From JANXQG01 sp963719885 (GTDB taxonomy: Bacteria > Planctomycetota > Planctomycetia > Pirellulales > Thermoguttaceae), in assembly GCA_963719885.1 (NCBI GenBank), contig CAVRDP010000028.1, positions 1-64,000 of the forward strand: a DNA stretch of 64,000 nucleotides. The letters are read 5' to 3'. Positions within the stretch are counted from its first letter, which is position 1. Each line of letters opens with the position of its first letter. The notes under the pieces were generated by a model, which had not been told where the DNA came from, ran no database searches, and worked only from the letters and a program-made list of their open reading frames with translations. The position numbers and the translations under genes are program-made. This document shows positions 36,895-45,080 of this stretch, one piece after another.

Positions 36895-37004
36895 GGTGGC
36901 ACGTCCCTGTTGGGGTGGCACGTCCCTGAGCTTGCGAAGGGCGTGGTCTTACGGGGTCCACGCCCCTTCCACGCCCTTCGCCGAGGCTCAGGGACGTGCC
37001 ACCC
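36895..37004. repeat. rep-D inverted element
   Basis: GGGTGGCACGTCCCTG occurs at 36895 and again at 36912, extended by AGC. Its inverted partner GCTCAGGGACGTGCCACCC is at 36986-37004, and GGGCGTGG/CCACGCCC lies inside. Another copy is at 39626. It fills most of the gap between two genes; the remainder up to 37205 shows no gene. Confidence 0.85.
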
Positions 37005-37205
37005 ATCGCAGGGATGTTCCACCCCTTGCAGGGAGGTACCCGCGCCACACTCCAAATATCCCACAAATCCGGCATATCCGGCATGCCATTTGACCCGTGC
37101 CCGGAAGAGACGTAGCCTTTGACTGGACGACTGTGTCCGCATGCCTGGGCCGACCCGCTCCGCCGTCCCGTGAGTACACAGGAACCCCGCCCCGCTCCAC
37201 GCGCT

Positions 37206-38729
37206 ATGACGATGCCAACCTCGGACAGCAATCTGCAGGCACAACTTGCCGGACTCGGCACGCTTGGTTCGGGCAGCACGGTTCTGAACGCCGCGGCGGT
37301 GACTAGCCTGCAGCATGGCCCGGCCCCGCCCCACCAAGCGGCCGACGCGAAGCTCGGCGCCATCGTCGATCGCATCCGCGCGCTGGCGGCGGGCACATCT
37401 TTCGCATCGGGCCCGATCGTGCGCGAACGGCCCTCACCCGCAAGCGGGTGTCCGGCAAGCGAGTGCCCCAGCGGCTTCGTGCCCCAAGAACCCACGTCGT
37501 TCCGCGCTGCCGGGCTGAACGACAGCCTGGTCGAGTCGTTGGCCTTGAAGCATTTGTTGGCCCGCGGCGACTCCACCGGCCGTGATGTGGCCGACCAGCT
37601 CAAGCTGCCTTTCCTCCTCGTCGACGAATTGCTGCGCGGGTTGAAGAGCGAGCAATTGGTGGGCTATCGTGCCACCGCCCCGATGAACGACTTTCTCTAC
37701 CAGCTCAGCGATCTTGGCCGCGAACGGGCCAAGCGCTATTGGAACCACTGCACCTACTTCGGCGCCGCCCCGGTTTCGCTGGCAGACTATATCGAAAGCG
37801 TCAAGGCCCAATCGCTTGCCACGCAGCAGACCACGGCCGAACACCTGCGGCAGGCCTTCGGCGATCTCGTGCTCAGCCAGCGGATGCTCGATCGACTCGG
37901 ACCGGCGGTGAACTCCGGCCGCGGCCTGTTCCTTTTCGGCGCTTCGGGCAACGGCAAGACGAGCATTGCCGAGCGGGTCACGCGGGCTTTCGGGCAGGAA
38001 ATCTGGATTCCTCGCGCCATCGGTGTCGACGGCGAGATCTTGCGGGTCTTCGACCCGGCGAGCCATGAAGAACTTCCGCTGGAGGCCTGCGAAGGCCTTT
38101 ACGAAAAGCGGAAGATCGACCGTCGCTGGGTGCGGATCCGCCGCCCCACACTGATCGTCGGCGGCGAGTTGACCATGTCGGCCCTGGAGGTGACGATGAA
38201 CTCCTCGACCGGCATTTGCGAATCGCCGCTGCAACTGAAGAGCAACTGCGGTACGCTGGTGATCGACGACTTTGGCCGGCAACGAATGCGGATCGAGGAA
38301 CTGCTTAATCGCTGGATCATTCCCCTGGAACGGCGTTACGACTTTCTCAACATGCCCAACGGCAAGAAGATCGAGGTGCCATTCGACCAGTTGATCATCT
38401 TCTCGACGAACCTGGAGCCCCGCGACCTGGTCGACGAGGCCTTCTTGCGGCGGATCCCCTATAAAATCGAGCTACCCGACCCGAGCCCCGAGGATTTTAG
38501 GGGCCTGTTCCTTTCCCTGGCGAAGAAGATGGGCTTTCCCGACCGGCCGGAGGCGGTCGAGCATCTCATCCGGCAGCACTACGCGCCGACGAACCGGCCC
38601 TTTCGCTATTGCCATCCCCGCGACATCCTCATGCAGATCCGCAATTACTGCAGCTATAAGGATTACCCGTTGGAGATCACCAACGAGTACATCGACATGG
38701 CGGTGGAGAACTATTTTGCCGTGATGTAA
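37206..38729 (+). CDS. AAA-family ATPase with winged-helix-like segment
   Basis: The 507-residue protein has a variable N terminus. A helical segment like a winged helix follows near 105-165 (LALKHLLARGDSTGRDVADQ, LPFLLVDELLRGLKSEQLVG). The ATPase domain spans about 230-480: Walker A GLFLFGASGNGKTSIAERV, Walker B CGTLVIDDFGRQRM and a sensor region FDQLIIFSTNLEPRDLVDE. It ends with a helical lid (HPRDILMQIRNYCSYK). No membrane helix or signal is visible, so it is cytoplasmic. The role is unknown; such ATPases are conserved in planctomycetes. A hairpin repeat (37435-37450) is inserted near residue 78 (PSPASGCPASECPS). Confidence 0.8.
   Translation: MTMPTSDSNLQAQLAGLGTLGSGSTVLNAAAVTSLQHGPAPPHQAADAKLGAIVDRIRALAAGTSFASGPIVRERPSPASGCPASECPSGFVPQEPTSFRAAGLNDSLVESLALKHLLARGDSTGRDVADQLKLPFLLVDELLRGLKSEQLVGYRATAPMNDFLYQLSDLGRERAKRYWNHCTYFGAAPVSLADYIESVKAQSLATQQTTAEHLRQAFGDLVLSQRMLDRLGPAVNSGRGLFLFGASGNGKTSIAERVTRAFGQEIWIPRAIGVDGEILRVFDPASHEELPLEACEGLYEKRKIDRRWVRIRRPTLIVGGELTMSALEVTMNSSTGICESPLQLKSNCGTLVIDDFGRQRMRIEELLNRWIIPLERRYDFLNMPNGKKIEVPFDQLIIFSTNLEPRDLVDEAFLRRIPYKIELPDPSPEDFRGLFLSLAKKMGFPDRPEAVEHLIRQHYAPTNRPFRYCHPRDILMQIRNYCSYKDYPLEITNEYIDMAVENYFAVM
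37435..37450. repeat. CACCCGC/GCGGGTG hairpin inside the ATPase gene
   Basis: CACCCGC AA GCGGGTG is a perfect 7-bp stem with a two-base loop, followed by GTCCGGCAAGCGAGTGCC. It encodes SPASGCPASEC in frame. Confidence 0.6.
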
Positions 38730-38773
38730 AACGTCCGGCGAAAAATTCGGATGAAAGAAGCCTCTCAGGGAGG

Positions 38774-39625
38774 TCAGCCTGGAAAGGCTGACGTACACGA
38801 AAGCCACGCCAGCACGCTCTCATTCTCTCGGGCCGGTTCGTCAAGCTTGACATCCAATCGCGCACCGTAGGGCAGCACCTGGGCCGCTTTGATACGGCAG
38901 TCGGGGCCGCAAACGGGCTCGACCTCGACTCGTGGCGCCTGGCCGAACGCCGGGCAGAAGGCCACGTGCAGACTGCCTGAGCGTTGCCCCGCCGCCAGTG
39001 GCATGCGCAGCCAGCCGGACAGTTCCTGGCCGCCTTCCGCCGTGATGCGAAGCGTGAGTTGCTGCAAAACGTCGGCCGCAGGTTCCGCGGGTTCTGGTTC
39101 TTCGCTCGAGTCGGAACTTTCCCTCACCCCGACCACGACCATGGGTACATGTTGCCCACCCTCTCCCAAATGGAGAGGGGAGTTGGCAATCGGCATATCG
39201 GCCTTGGCGAAACGTCTCGCCGGCAGCATGCTTCGCCACGCCCAAAGCTCCTGGCCGACGATCATTGTCCAAAACCCGAGCAGGGCGACGGAATGACTGC
39301 CGGGAAGCGATAGCGATGCGGCGATGATCAGCATCGTCAGGGAAATCAGCGCATGGAAGTGTACGGTGGGCTTTAGGCCGATTTCGTGTGATGGCGGGCT
39401 AAAGCCCACCCTGCCATGAGCGATGCGTGCGAGTCCTGCCAGCAATCCAGCGGTGACAAGCAACAGAGAAGGCCCCAGCGGCGTTTCCAGCGCACCGGCC
39501 AGCCGCCGTGCGGCGACCGTAGCGGCCACGACGACAAGCAATATCGCCACGGCCGATTGCAACGAAGCGGTCAGTTCCACTGCCGCGAGCACTCGCGGAG
39601 AAGTTGTCCGATGCACATTCAGCAT
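38774..39625 (-). CDS. Membrane protein of unknown function carrying three repeat inserts
   Basis: I do not recognise a family. The 283-residue protein has four membrane helices (SAVAILLVVVAATVAA, GPSLLLVTAGLLAGLA, ALISLTMLIIAASL, SVALLGFWTMIVGQELWAW). A soluble domain follows (LQQLTLRITAEGGQELSGWL, GSLHVAFCPAFGQAPRVEVE). The soluble part looks like a small beta domain. The gene holds a palindrome at 39364-39418 (VGFSPPSHEIGLKPT) between helices two and three, and a nested rep-A/rep-B insert at 39121-39185 (LHLGEGGQHVPMVVVG). At least 50 of its residues may therefore be repeat-derived. It is downstream of metK on the same strand. Confidence 0.65.
   Translation of the reverse strand: MLNVHRTTSPRVLAAVELTASLQSAVAILLVVVAATVAARRLAGALETPLGPSLLLVTAGLLAGLARIAHGRVGFSPPSHEIGLKPTVHFHALISLTMLIIAASLSLPGSHSVALLGFWTMIVGQELWAWRSMLPARRFAKADMPIANSPLHLGEGGQHVPMVVVGVRESSDSSEEPEPAEPAADVLQQLTLRITAEGGQELSGWLRMPLAAGQRSGSLHVAFCPAFGQAPRVEVEPVCGPDCRIKAAQVLPYGARLDVKLDEPARENESVLAWLSCTSAFPG
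39121..39185. repeat. rep-B nested inside rep-A
   Basis: CCCTCACCCC (rep-A start) is interrupted by GACCACGACCATGGGTACAT, then GTTGCCC (rep-B, minus orientation), after which rep-A resumes with ACCCTCTCCCAAATGGAGAG. Confidence 0.8.
39364..39418. repeat. GGTGGGCTTTAG inverted element inside coding sequence
   Basis: GGTGGGCTTTAG (from 39366) and CTAAAGCCCACC (to 39411) are inverted arms. They encode GFSPPSHEIGLKPT in the membrane-protein gene. Confidence 0.8.
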
Positions 39626-39645
39626 GGGGTGGCACGTCCCTGAGC
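39626..39645 (+). repeat. rep-D half copy between metK and its neighbour
   Basis: GGGGTGGCACGTCCCTGAGC repeats the arm found at 36912. It fills the whole gap between metK and the downstream membrane-protein gene. Confidence 0.75.
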
Positions 39646-39646
39646 G

Positions 39647-40823
39647 CTACAACTTTACTTGGCGGCCTTCGCCAGATCGGCCGCGCAGATCGGTCTTCTC
39701 CCAGGTGAATTCCGGCTCGTTGCGGCCGAAATGACCGCCGGAAGCCGTCTTCTGATAGATCGGCCGGCGCAGGTCGAGGTGCCGGATGATGCCGCTGGGC
39801 GTGAGCGGAAAATGCTCGCGCACCAAAGCTACGAGCCGCTCGTCGGGCAGCTTGCCGGTGCCTTCCGTATCGACCCGCACGCTCACCGGATCGGAGACGC
39901 CGATGGCATAGGCCAACTGCACTTCGCAACGGTCGGCCAGTCCTGAGGCGACAAGGTTCTTGGCCACGTAGCGGGCCATGTAGGCCGCGCTGCGATCGAC
40001 CTTCGTCGGGTCCTTGCCGCTGAACGCTCCCGCCGCCGTGGCGGGCCCAACCGCCGTAGGTATCGACGATGATCTTCCGCCCCGTGAGGCCGCAATCGCC
40101 GTGCGGACCGCCCACCACGAACCGGCCGGTGGGATTCACGTGGTACGTCACCGGCCCGGTGACCAGTTCCTTGGGCAGGACCGGATTAACGATCCGGTTG
40201 ATCACGTACTCGCGGATCTCCTCGTGGGTAACGTCCGGGCTGTGTTGCGTGGAAACGACAACCGTATCCACGCGGACCGGTTTGGCGCCGCAAAACTCGA
40301 TGGTCACCTGGCTCTTGCTGTCGGGCCGCAGCCAGGGAACCTCCTTGGCAAAACGGGCCGCCGTAAGCCGGGCAAGGATGCGGTGGGCCAAGGCGATGGG
40401 CAGCGGCATCAGTTCCGCCGTGTCGCTACAGGCGTAGCCGAACATCAATCCCTGGTCGCCCGCCCCGATCTCTTTGCCCTTGGCCGAGTCCTCGTTCACG
40501 CCCTGGGCAATGTCCGGGCTCTGCCGGTCCAAGGAGAGCAGCACCGCACAGGTGCTGGCTGAAATGCCGTGCTCATCGTCGGTGTAACCGACGTCGCGAA
40601 TCACTCTTCGGACGACGTCGGCGTAGTCGATCGTAGCCGTGGTGGTAATCTCGCCGGCCACGACCGCCATGCCCGTCGTGACCAAGGTCTCGCAGGCGAC
40701 GCGACTATAGGGGTCCTTGGCGAACAGGGCATCGAGAACACCATCGGAAATCTGGTCGGCGAGTTTGTCGGGGTGCCCCATGCTGACCGACTCGCTAGTG
40801 AACAAGAACTTGCCCTGGGCCAC
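39647..40823 (-). CDS. metK: S-adenosylmethionine synthetase (one frame break)
   Basis: The enzyme makes S-adenosylmethionine from methionine and ATP. About 391 residues are inferred, the usual length. Motifs are FTSESVSMGHPDKLADQISD at the start (with the metal and ATP residues), GAGDQGLMFGYACSDT near 118, GGPHGDCGLTGRKIIVDTYG near 245, and GAFSGKDPTKVDRSAAYMAR after the break. An extra G near 40031 (GGG for GG) separates WARHGG from GAFSGKD. The GTG start at 40823 has a perfect AGGAGG eight bases upstream. The promoter and a leader hairpin are described separately. Confidence 0.93.
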
Positions 40824-40867
40824 TGGAAAAACCTCCTAAGTTAATGAATGTTTTAGCAAAAAGTTCA

Positions 40868-40896
40868 CCTCACAAGCGATCTTTCCTGACGTGAGG
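40868..40896 (-). promoter_or_regulatory. Hairpin at the 5' end of the metK leader
   Basis: On the minus strand, CCTCAC and GTGAGG pair around a 17-base loop (GTCAGGAAAGATCGCTT), right after the expected transcription start. The CCTC strand could also pair with the AGGAGG binding site 35 bases downstream. This would allow a switch; I recognise no known SAM riboswitch class here. Confidence 0.35.
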
Positions 40897-40905
40897 CGAG
40901 CTTCG

Positions 40906-40935
40906 ATTATATCGATAGGAAGGCATTAACTGCAA
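40906..40935 (-). promoter_or_regulatory. Sigma-70-type promoter of metK
   Basis: TTGCAG (-35) and a perfect TATAAT (-10) are 18 bases apart. Transcription should start about 75 bases before the metK GTG. Confidence 0.65.
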
Positions 40936-41095
40936 GCGGTTTCGTGAAGATCAAAAGGCGAACATGGGCGATTTGAATTAGAATGATGATTGATCCGTGG
41001 ACGTTCTTCTCCTGCGAGACCGAGTGAACCAAGAAATGCAGACCATACCAAGGGATAGTCTGGCGGCAGCTACAGTCGTCCCAGCAGGGGCGGGC

Positions 41096-41650
41096 ATGGG
41101 CATGAATCGGCGACGGTTTGTTGCGCTGGATCGCGATGGTACGCTCAACGTGGAACGCCAATACCTCTCTTCCCCGGACCAAGTGGAGTTGTTGCACGGG
41201 GCGGGCGCCGGGCTGCGGACGATGCGCGAGTTGGGCCTCGGCTTGGTGATCGTGACCAACCAGTCTGCGGTGGGGCGGGGGTATTTTGACATGGCCCGGT
41301 TGGAAGAAATCCATGGCCGCTTGCGACAGCTTCTTCTTGCCGAGGGCGTAGAGCTCGACGGGATCTATATTTGTCCTCATACGCCGGAAGACGAGTGCGT
41401 TTGTCGCAAGCCGTTGCCCGGTTTACTACTTCAAGCGTCGCGTGAATTGGGGTTCGATCCGGCCGGCGCCCTTGTGATCGGTGATAAGCCGTGTGATATT
41501 GAATTAGGGCGAGGTCTTGGCGCCACGACGATTTTGGTGCGCACGGGCTATGGTGCCCACTATGAGGCAGCCCGGACGGTCACGCCGGATTGTGTCGTCG
41601 ACGACCTTGTCGAAGCGGCCGAGTTCGCCAAACGGTGGCTCTCCTACTGA
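41096..41650 (+). CDS. D-glycero-D-manno-heptose bisphosphate phosphatase (GmhB-like HAD)
   Basis: The 184-residue HAD phosphatase begins RRRFVALDRDGTLNVERQYL (the DxDGT nucleophile motif, near residue 11). It continues with VIVTNQSAVGRGYFDMARLE, then the zinc-binding loop ICPHTPEDECVCRKPLPGLL and ALVIGDKPCDIELGRGLGAT. This is the GmhB pattern: removal of a phosphate from heptose 1,7-bisphosphate. It ends four bases before the GDP-sugar dehydratase gene. The ATG at 41096 is used because the HAD motif begins five residues later; an upstream frame exists but is not conserved-looking. Confidence 0.85.
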   Translation: MGMNRRRFVALDRDGTLNVERQYLSSPDQVELLHGAGAGLRTMRELGLGLVIVTNQSAVGRGYFDMARLEEIHGRLRQLLLAEGVELDGIYICPHTPEDECVCRKPLPGLLLQASRELGFDPAGALVIGDKPCDIELGRGLGATTILVRTGYGAHYEAARTVTPDCVVDDLVEAAEFAKRWLSY

Positions 41651-41653
41651 CTA

Positions 41654-42668
41654 ATGGAACGGATGATGGGCAAGAGAGTCTTGATCACGGGAATCACCGG
41701 CCAGGACGGTTCCTACCTGGCTGAATTCCTTTTGGGCAAGGGGTACGAGGTCCACGGACTCACGCTGCCGCTCCAGCACGTTCAATCGCGGACGCATCGA
41801 CCACATCTCCGATGCACAATCGCGGGCGGCGGGCATCCCCGCGGCCAGGATCGTCCTGCATTACGGCGATCTGTGCGACGCTTCCTCGGTAAACCGCTTG
41901 TTGCGGGAAATTCGGCCCGACGAAATCTACAATCTGGCCGCCCAGAGCCACGTGAAGGTCAGTTTCGAGATCCCCGAATACACGGGAGACGTTACTGGGC
42001 TGGGGGCACTCCGCATTCTGGAGGGTATTCGCGAAAGCGGCCTGAATCCGAGGATCTATCAGGCGGGCTCGTCGGAGATGTTCGGCAAAGTTCGGGAAAT
42101 CCCGCAAACGGAGACCACCCCCTTTTATCCTCGTTCGCCCTATGCGGCAGCCAAGGCCTATGCCTATTGGCTGGCGGTCAACTACCGTGAAGCTTATGGC
42201 ATGTACGTCTGCAACGGCATCTTGTTCAACCACGAGTCGCCGCGACGCGGCGAGAACTTCGTAACCCGCAAGATCACGCTGGGGGTCGCGGCCATCAAGC
42301 TCGGGTTGCGAAAAGCCTTGGCGCTAGGTAATCTGAAAGCCAAACGCGACTGGGGCTTTGCCGGCGATTACGTCGAAGCCATGTGGTTGATGTTGCAGCA
42401 GGACCAAGCGGACGACTACGTGATTGCCACGGGGGAAACGCGGTCGGTCCAAGAGTTCTGTGAGGCGGCCTTCGATTACGTCGGACTGGACTATCGCAAG
42501 TACGTGCTGGTCGACCCGGTCTATTTCCGGCCCACCGACGTCGATCTGTCGGTGGGGGACGCGAGTAAAGCCCGTAAAAAACTGGGGTGGCGGCCCCGCA
42601 CGAGTTTCCAGGAATTGGTAAAAATGATGGTCGATTCCGACGTTGAACTTCTCAAAAGGACTTCCTGA
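41654..42668 (+). CDS. GDP-mannose 4,6-dehydratase-family enzyme (one frame break)
   Basis: About 337 residues are inferred. The Rossmann start is GKRVLITGITGQDGSYLAEF, and after the break the protein reads TFNRGRIDHISDA, YNLAAQSHVKVSFEIPEYT, the catalytic YAAAKAYAYWLAVNYREAY (YxxxK) and ESPRRGENFVTRKITLGVAA, as in GMD proteins. An extra C near 41770 breaks the frame. GMD makes GDP-4-keto-6-deoxymannose. In heptose pathways a close relative (DmhA/WcbK type) acts on GDP-manno-heptose. The two GmhB-like genes and the nucleotidyltransferase nearby make that second role plausible. No biochemical choice can be made from sequence alone. Confidence 0.85.
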
Positions 42669-42709
42669 TTGCCAGCGGTAACCCGCACACCGTGCGGGAT
42701 TACGCGTTG

Positions 42710-43462
42710 TTATGTTTCCGTCCGGAACAATCCTTCCGCCACTTGCCGGCGGGCTTCGGCCAAACGCTCGGGCGAATCGACCGCGGTGCGCTGCCCGGTC
42801 AAGGGAAAAGCAAACAGCCGCCGCGTTGCCGTCAGTCGCACGAAGACGTCACGGGGGAAATCGCAAAAAGTCTCCGCAGCAATCATTTCCAGCAGTTCCG
42901 GCTGGCAGATCGTAATACCGGAAAAGACCCAGGCCCCGGCAACCGTGCTCCACTCGGCATCGGACGGCCGCTCCAGAAAACGCTCGATTCGGCCCATGGC
43001 ATCAACGCTCAGCGCACTGTTCGACCTGGCCCGCTGATGGACCAGCAGGGTTGCGAGGGCTTTTCGCTCCCGATGAAAGCGGAGCATGGCGGTGAAGTCC
43101 TGATTGGTGACGATATCGCCATATTGCACCAGGAACGGCTCATCTCCTTGGAAAAAGGACTCCATTTTCTTCGTTCCGCCGGCCGTGCCCAGCAGTTGCG
43201 GCTCGTGGGAATAGGTCAGGCACAAACCCCAACGGGCACCGTCGGCAAAATGGTTCTGAATCGCCTCGGGCATGAAGTGCAGGTTGACCGCAACCTCGTC
43301 GAAGCCATGCCGCCGCAGGTGGCAGAGAATGTACTCCAGCATCGGTCGACCCCGACCCAGAGTACTGGGTGCCCCGCCCAAGGGGAGCATCGGCTTGGGG
43401 ATCTCGCGGGTCAGATCGCCCAGTCGCGTGCCATATCCGGCACAAAGAACCATCGCTTTCAT
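42710..43462 (-). CDS. Sugar-phosphate nucleotidyltransferase
   Basis: The 250-residue enzyme has the signature MKAMVLCAGYGTRLGDLTRE with PKPMLPLGGAP, and later VQYGDIVTN (metal-site aspartate near residue 114) and GAWVFSGITIC. It would attach a nucleotide to a sugar 1-phosphate, and the HddC/mannose-1-phosphate guanylyltransferase type is likely given the neighbours. A rep-B copy sits directly after the KPMLPLGG motif (residues 31-39, PSTLGRGRP), where homologues read straight into PMLEY. It faces the dehydratase gene; the two are convergent. The frame is intact. Confidence 0.82.
   Translation of the reverse strand: MKAMVLCAGYGTRLGDLTREIPKPMLPLGGAPSTLGRGRPMLEYILCHLRRHGFDEVAVNLHFMPEAIQNHFADGARWGLCLTYSHEPQLLGTAGGTKKMESFFQGDEPFLVQYGDIVTNQDFTAMLRFHRERKALATLLVHQRARSNSALSVDAMGRIERFLERPSDAEWSTVAGAWVFSGITICQPELLEMIAAETFCDFPRDVFVRLTATRRLFAFPLTGQRTAVDSPERLAEARRQVAEGLFRTET
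43348..43379 (-). repeat. rep-B copy inside the nucleotidyltransferase gene
   Basis: On the plus strand GACCCCGACCCAGAGTACTG, then GGTGCCCCGCCC. It encodes GAPSTLGRGRP on the minus strand. Confidence 0.8.
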
Positions 43463-43560
43463 AGCTTACCAGTCATTCTTCCACCGACGCCGGGTCGGTG
43501 GGGAAACCTCTTAGCTTACCAGTCATTTTTCCACCGACGCAGGGTCGTTGGGGAAATCCG
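43463..43560. repeat. Tandem duplication of a 51-base unit
   Basis: TAGCTTACCAGTCATTCTTC, then CACCGACGCCGGGTCGGTGG, starts near 43463 and again at 43513 with few differences. Each unit has a CCACCGAC/GTCGGTGG hairpin. It separates the nucleotidyltransferase and HAD genes. Confidence 0.85.
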
Positions 43561-43569
43561 TAGTTTGAG

Positions 43570-44183
43570 TTATAACTGCCCGAGAATCCACTTGGCGGCG
43601 GCTTGAAGGTTGAAACAAGTATGGTCGGGCCGGCAGGCGCAGCTTGCTCCGGATGTAACGGCAGCGGATCGACCGTCACGATCGGCGGGGCGTCGTGCCG
43701 GCCGCACATCACCAGCACCGTGCGGCAGCCGGCCGCGGACCCGGCGGCGATGTCGGACATGCGGTCGCCCACCAGGAAGCTCGCTTGCAGATCGAGGCCG
43801 TGCTCGGCGGCGGCCTGGACCATCATGCCCGGCCGGGGTTTGCGGCACGAGCAAGCCACGCGATATTCCGGCAGCGTGGCCTCGGGGTGATGGGGGCAAG
43901 AGTAGACGGCGTCGAACCGCGGGCCGCCGGACTGTTCGATCCGATTGAGGATCACGCGATTCAGCTCCGCCATTTCACTTTCGGTAATCAGTCCCCGGGC
44001 GACGACCGCCTGATTGCTGACCATGGCCAGAAACATTCCCGCCGTTTTGAGTTCCCGGAGCGCCGCGGGTACGCCTTCGAGCAGGCAGATTTGCTCCGTG
44101 CGGACCAAAAAACCCCGGTCGTCGACCAGCACTCCATCGCGATCGAGAAACACAGCCCTGCGAAGCGAAGACTGACTGGGCAC
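43570..44183 (-). CDS. Second GmhB-like HAD phosphatase (one frame break)
   Basis: About 204 residues are inferred. The motifs are AVFLDRDGVLVDDRGFLVR (DxDG near residue 14), AMVSNQAVVARGLITESEM, the zinc loop SCPHHPEATLPEYRVACSCR and FLVGDRMSDIAAGSAAGCRT. A missing C near 43647 breaks the end; the corrected tail is FNLQAAAKWILGQL. Without the correction the frame runs through the tandem repeat. The zinc loop is longer than in the first copy (41096), so the two may have different substrates, such as the alpha and beta heptose bisphosphates. It lies about 107 bases upstream of the nucleotidyltransferase on the same strand. Confidence 0.82.
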
Positions 44184-44564
44184 GATTTGGTTCTCCGCTT
44201 TGGGCTGGCATGCTAGCGCAGTGATTCAAAATTGTGGTCATCGGTTGGAGTCCCGGCTTTAGCCGGAATTGTCGCAGAATTCCGCCTGAAGGCGGGATTC
44301 CAGCGCAGACCGTAAATACCCATCAGCGCGAATCACTACACACTAGATTGTCCGCCGTATTTCGTCAAGGCTCGACACGAATGTCTTGACGGCCGGAATG
44401 ATCAAACCGAATTTGCACGAGTTGCCTGATATTTTCATGGCACGTTTTGTCGGGCACTCCAGAAGCGGCGAAACCCATGAGGAAGCTTCTGCCGCACGAG
44501 CTTTTGCGTTATACTTGTCGTCGGGCCTTTGAAGAACGAGTTTCTGCTGGAATTCTAACGGAAG
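44184..44564. other. Intergenic region with a double hairpin
   Basis: Two hairpins, CCGGCTTTAGCCGG (44253-44266) and CCGCCTGAAGGCGG (44282-44295), lie in a repeat-like segment (44248-44305) between divergent genes. GAATTGTC and GAATTCCG lie on either side. No gene is seen in the rest. Confidence 0.6.
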
Positions 44565-45074
44565 ATGAAGATTGCAGCTCTGGCTTTTGGGCTGTTCGTC
44601 GCGGCTTTTCTGCTGCACTGGATCATCTGGCGGATCAAGATTCCGCGGCGGCCGACGGCAGTGCTTTTGGCGATCTTGCTGGGAACCTTGCCAGTCGCTC
44701 TGACCGCGGTGATCATGGTTCCGGCCTTGCAGTCTTTCGGCCTCCTCGGGTTCTGGGAAGTGTTCCACGTATCGACGTTCCACGTAGCCATGTCGATCCT
44801 TTATGTCTGGTGTTACCTTCTCCTGGAGCAACGAAGCCCTAGCATGACGTTGCTGACCTATGTCGCAGATGCCAAAGGGCAAGGGCGAACTCGCGAAGAG
44901 TTGCTCTTCGTTCTCCGCAATATCTCGCCGGTTGAGAGACGGCTTGACGCGATGGTGCTCGATAATCTGGTGGCGGAAGCGAATGGAACGTACCGAATCA
45001 CCAACCAAGGACGAGTGTGGGTGCGGGCTTGCGGCTATTGGCGGGCCTTGCTGGGAATGGAAATCGGGGGGTAG
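44565..45074 (+). CDS. Small membrane protein with cytosolic winged-helix-like domain (A)
   Basis: I do not recognise a family. The 169-residue protein has three helices (IAALAFGLFVAAFLLHWIIW, VLLAILLGTLPVALTAVIMV, and STFHVAMSILYVWCYLLLE). A soluble domain follows: SMTLLTYVADAKGQGRTREE, LLFVLRNISPVERRLDAMVL, DNLVAEANGTYRITNQGRVW. The order helix, helix, helix, then a strand pair around NGTYRI looks like a winged helix. The next gene, six bases on, encodes a protein of the same design. They probably work as a pair. There is no other hint of function beyond their place in a glycan locus. Confidence 0.7.
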   Translation: MKIAALAFGLFVAAFLLHWIIWRIKIPRRPTAVLLAILLGTLPVALTAVIMVPALQSFGLLGFWEVFHVSTFHVAMSILYVWCYLLLEQRSPSMTLLTYVADAKGQGRTREELLFVLRNISPVERRLDAMVLDNLVAEANGTYRITNQGRVWVRACGYWRALLGMEIGG

Positions 45075-45080
45075 ACGGCG

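Noticed and set aside
40868..40921. On the plus strand, CCTCACAAGCG..TTTCCTGACGTGAGG with AGGAAGG downstream resembles the SAM/SAH riboswitch core.
   Set aside because: It is on the strand opposite to metK. The plus-strand gene that follows is a GmhB-like phosphatase, which has no link to SAM. Similarity of such a short motif is likely chance.
43463..43560. A possible CRISPR array because of two spaced repeats.
   Set aside because: Only two units, nearly contiguous, with no spacer diversity and no cas genes.
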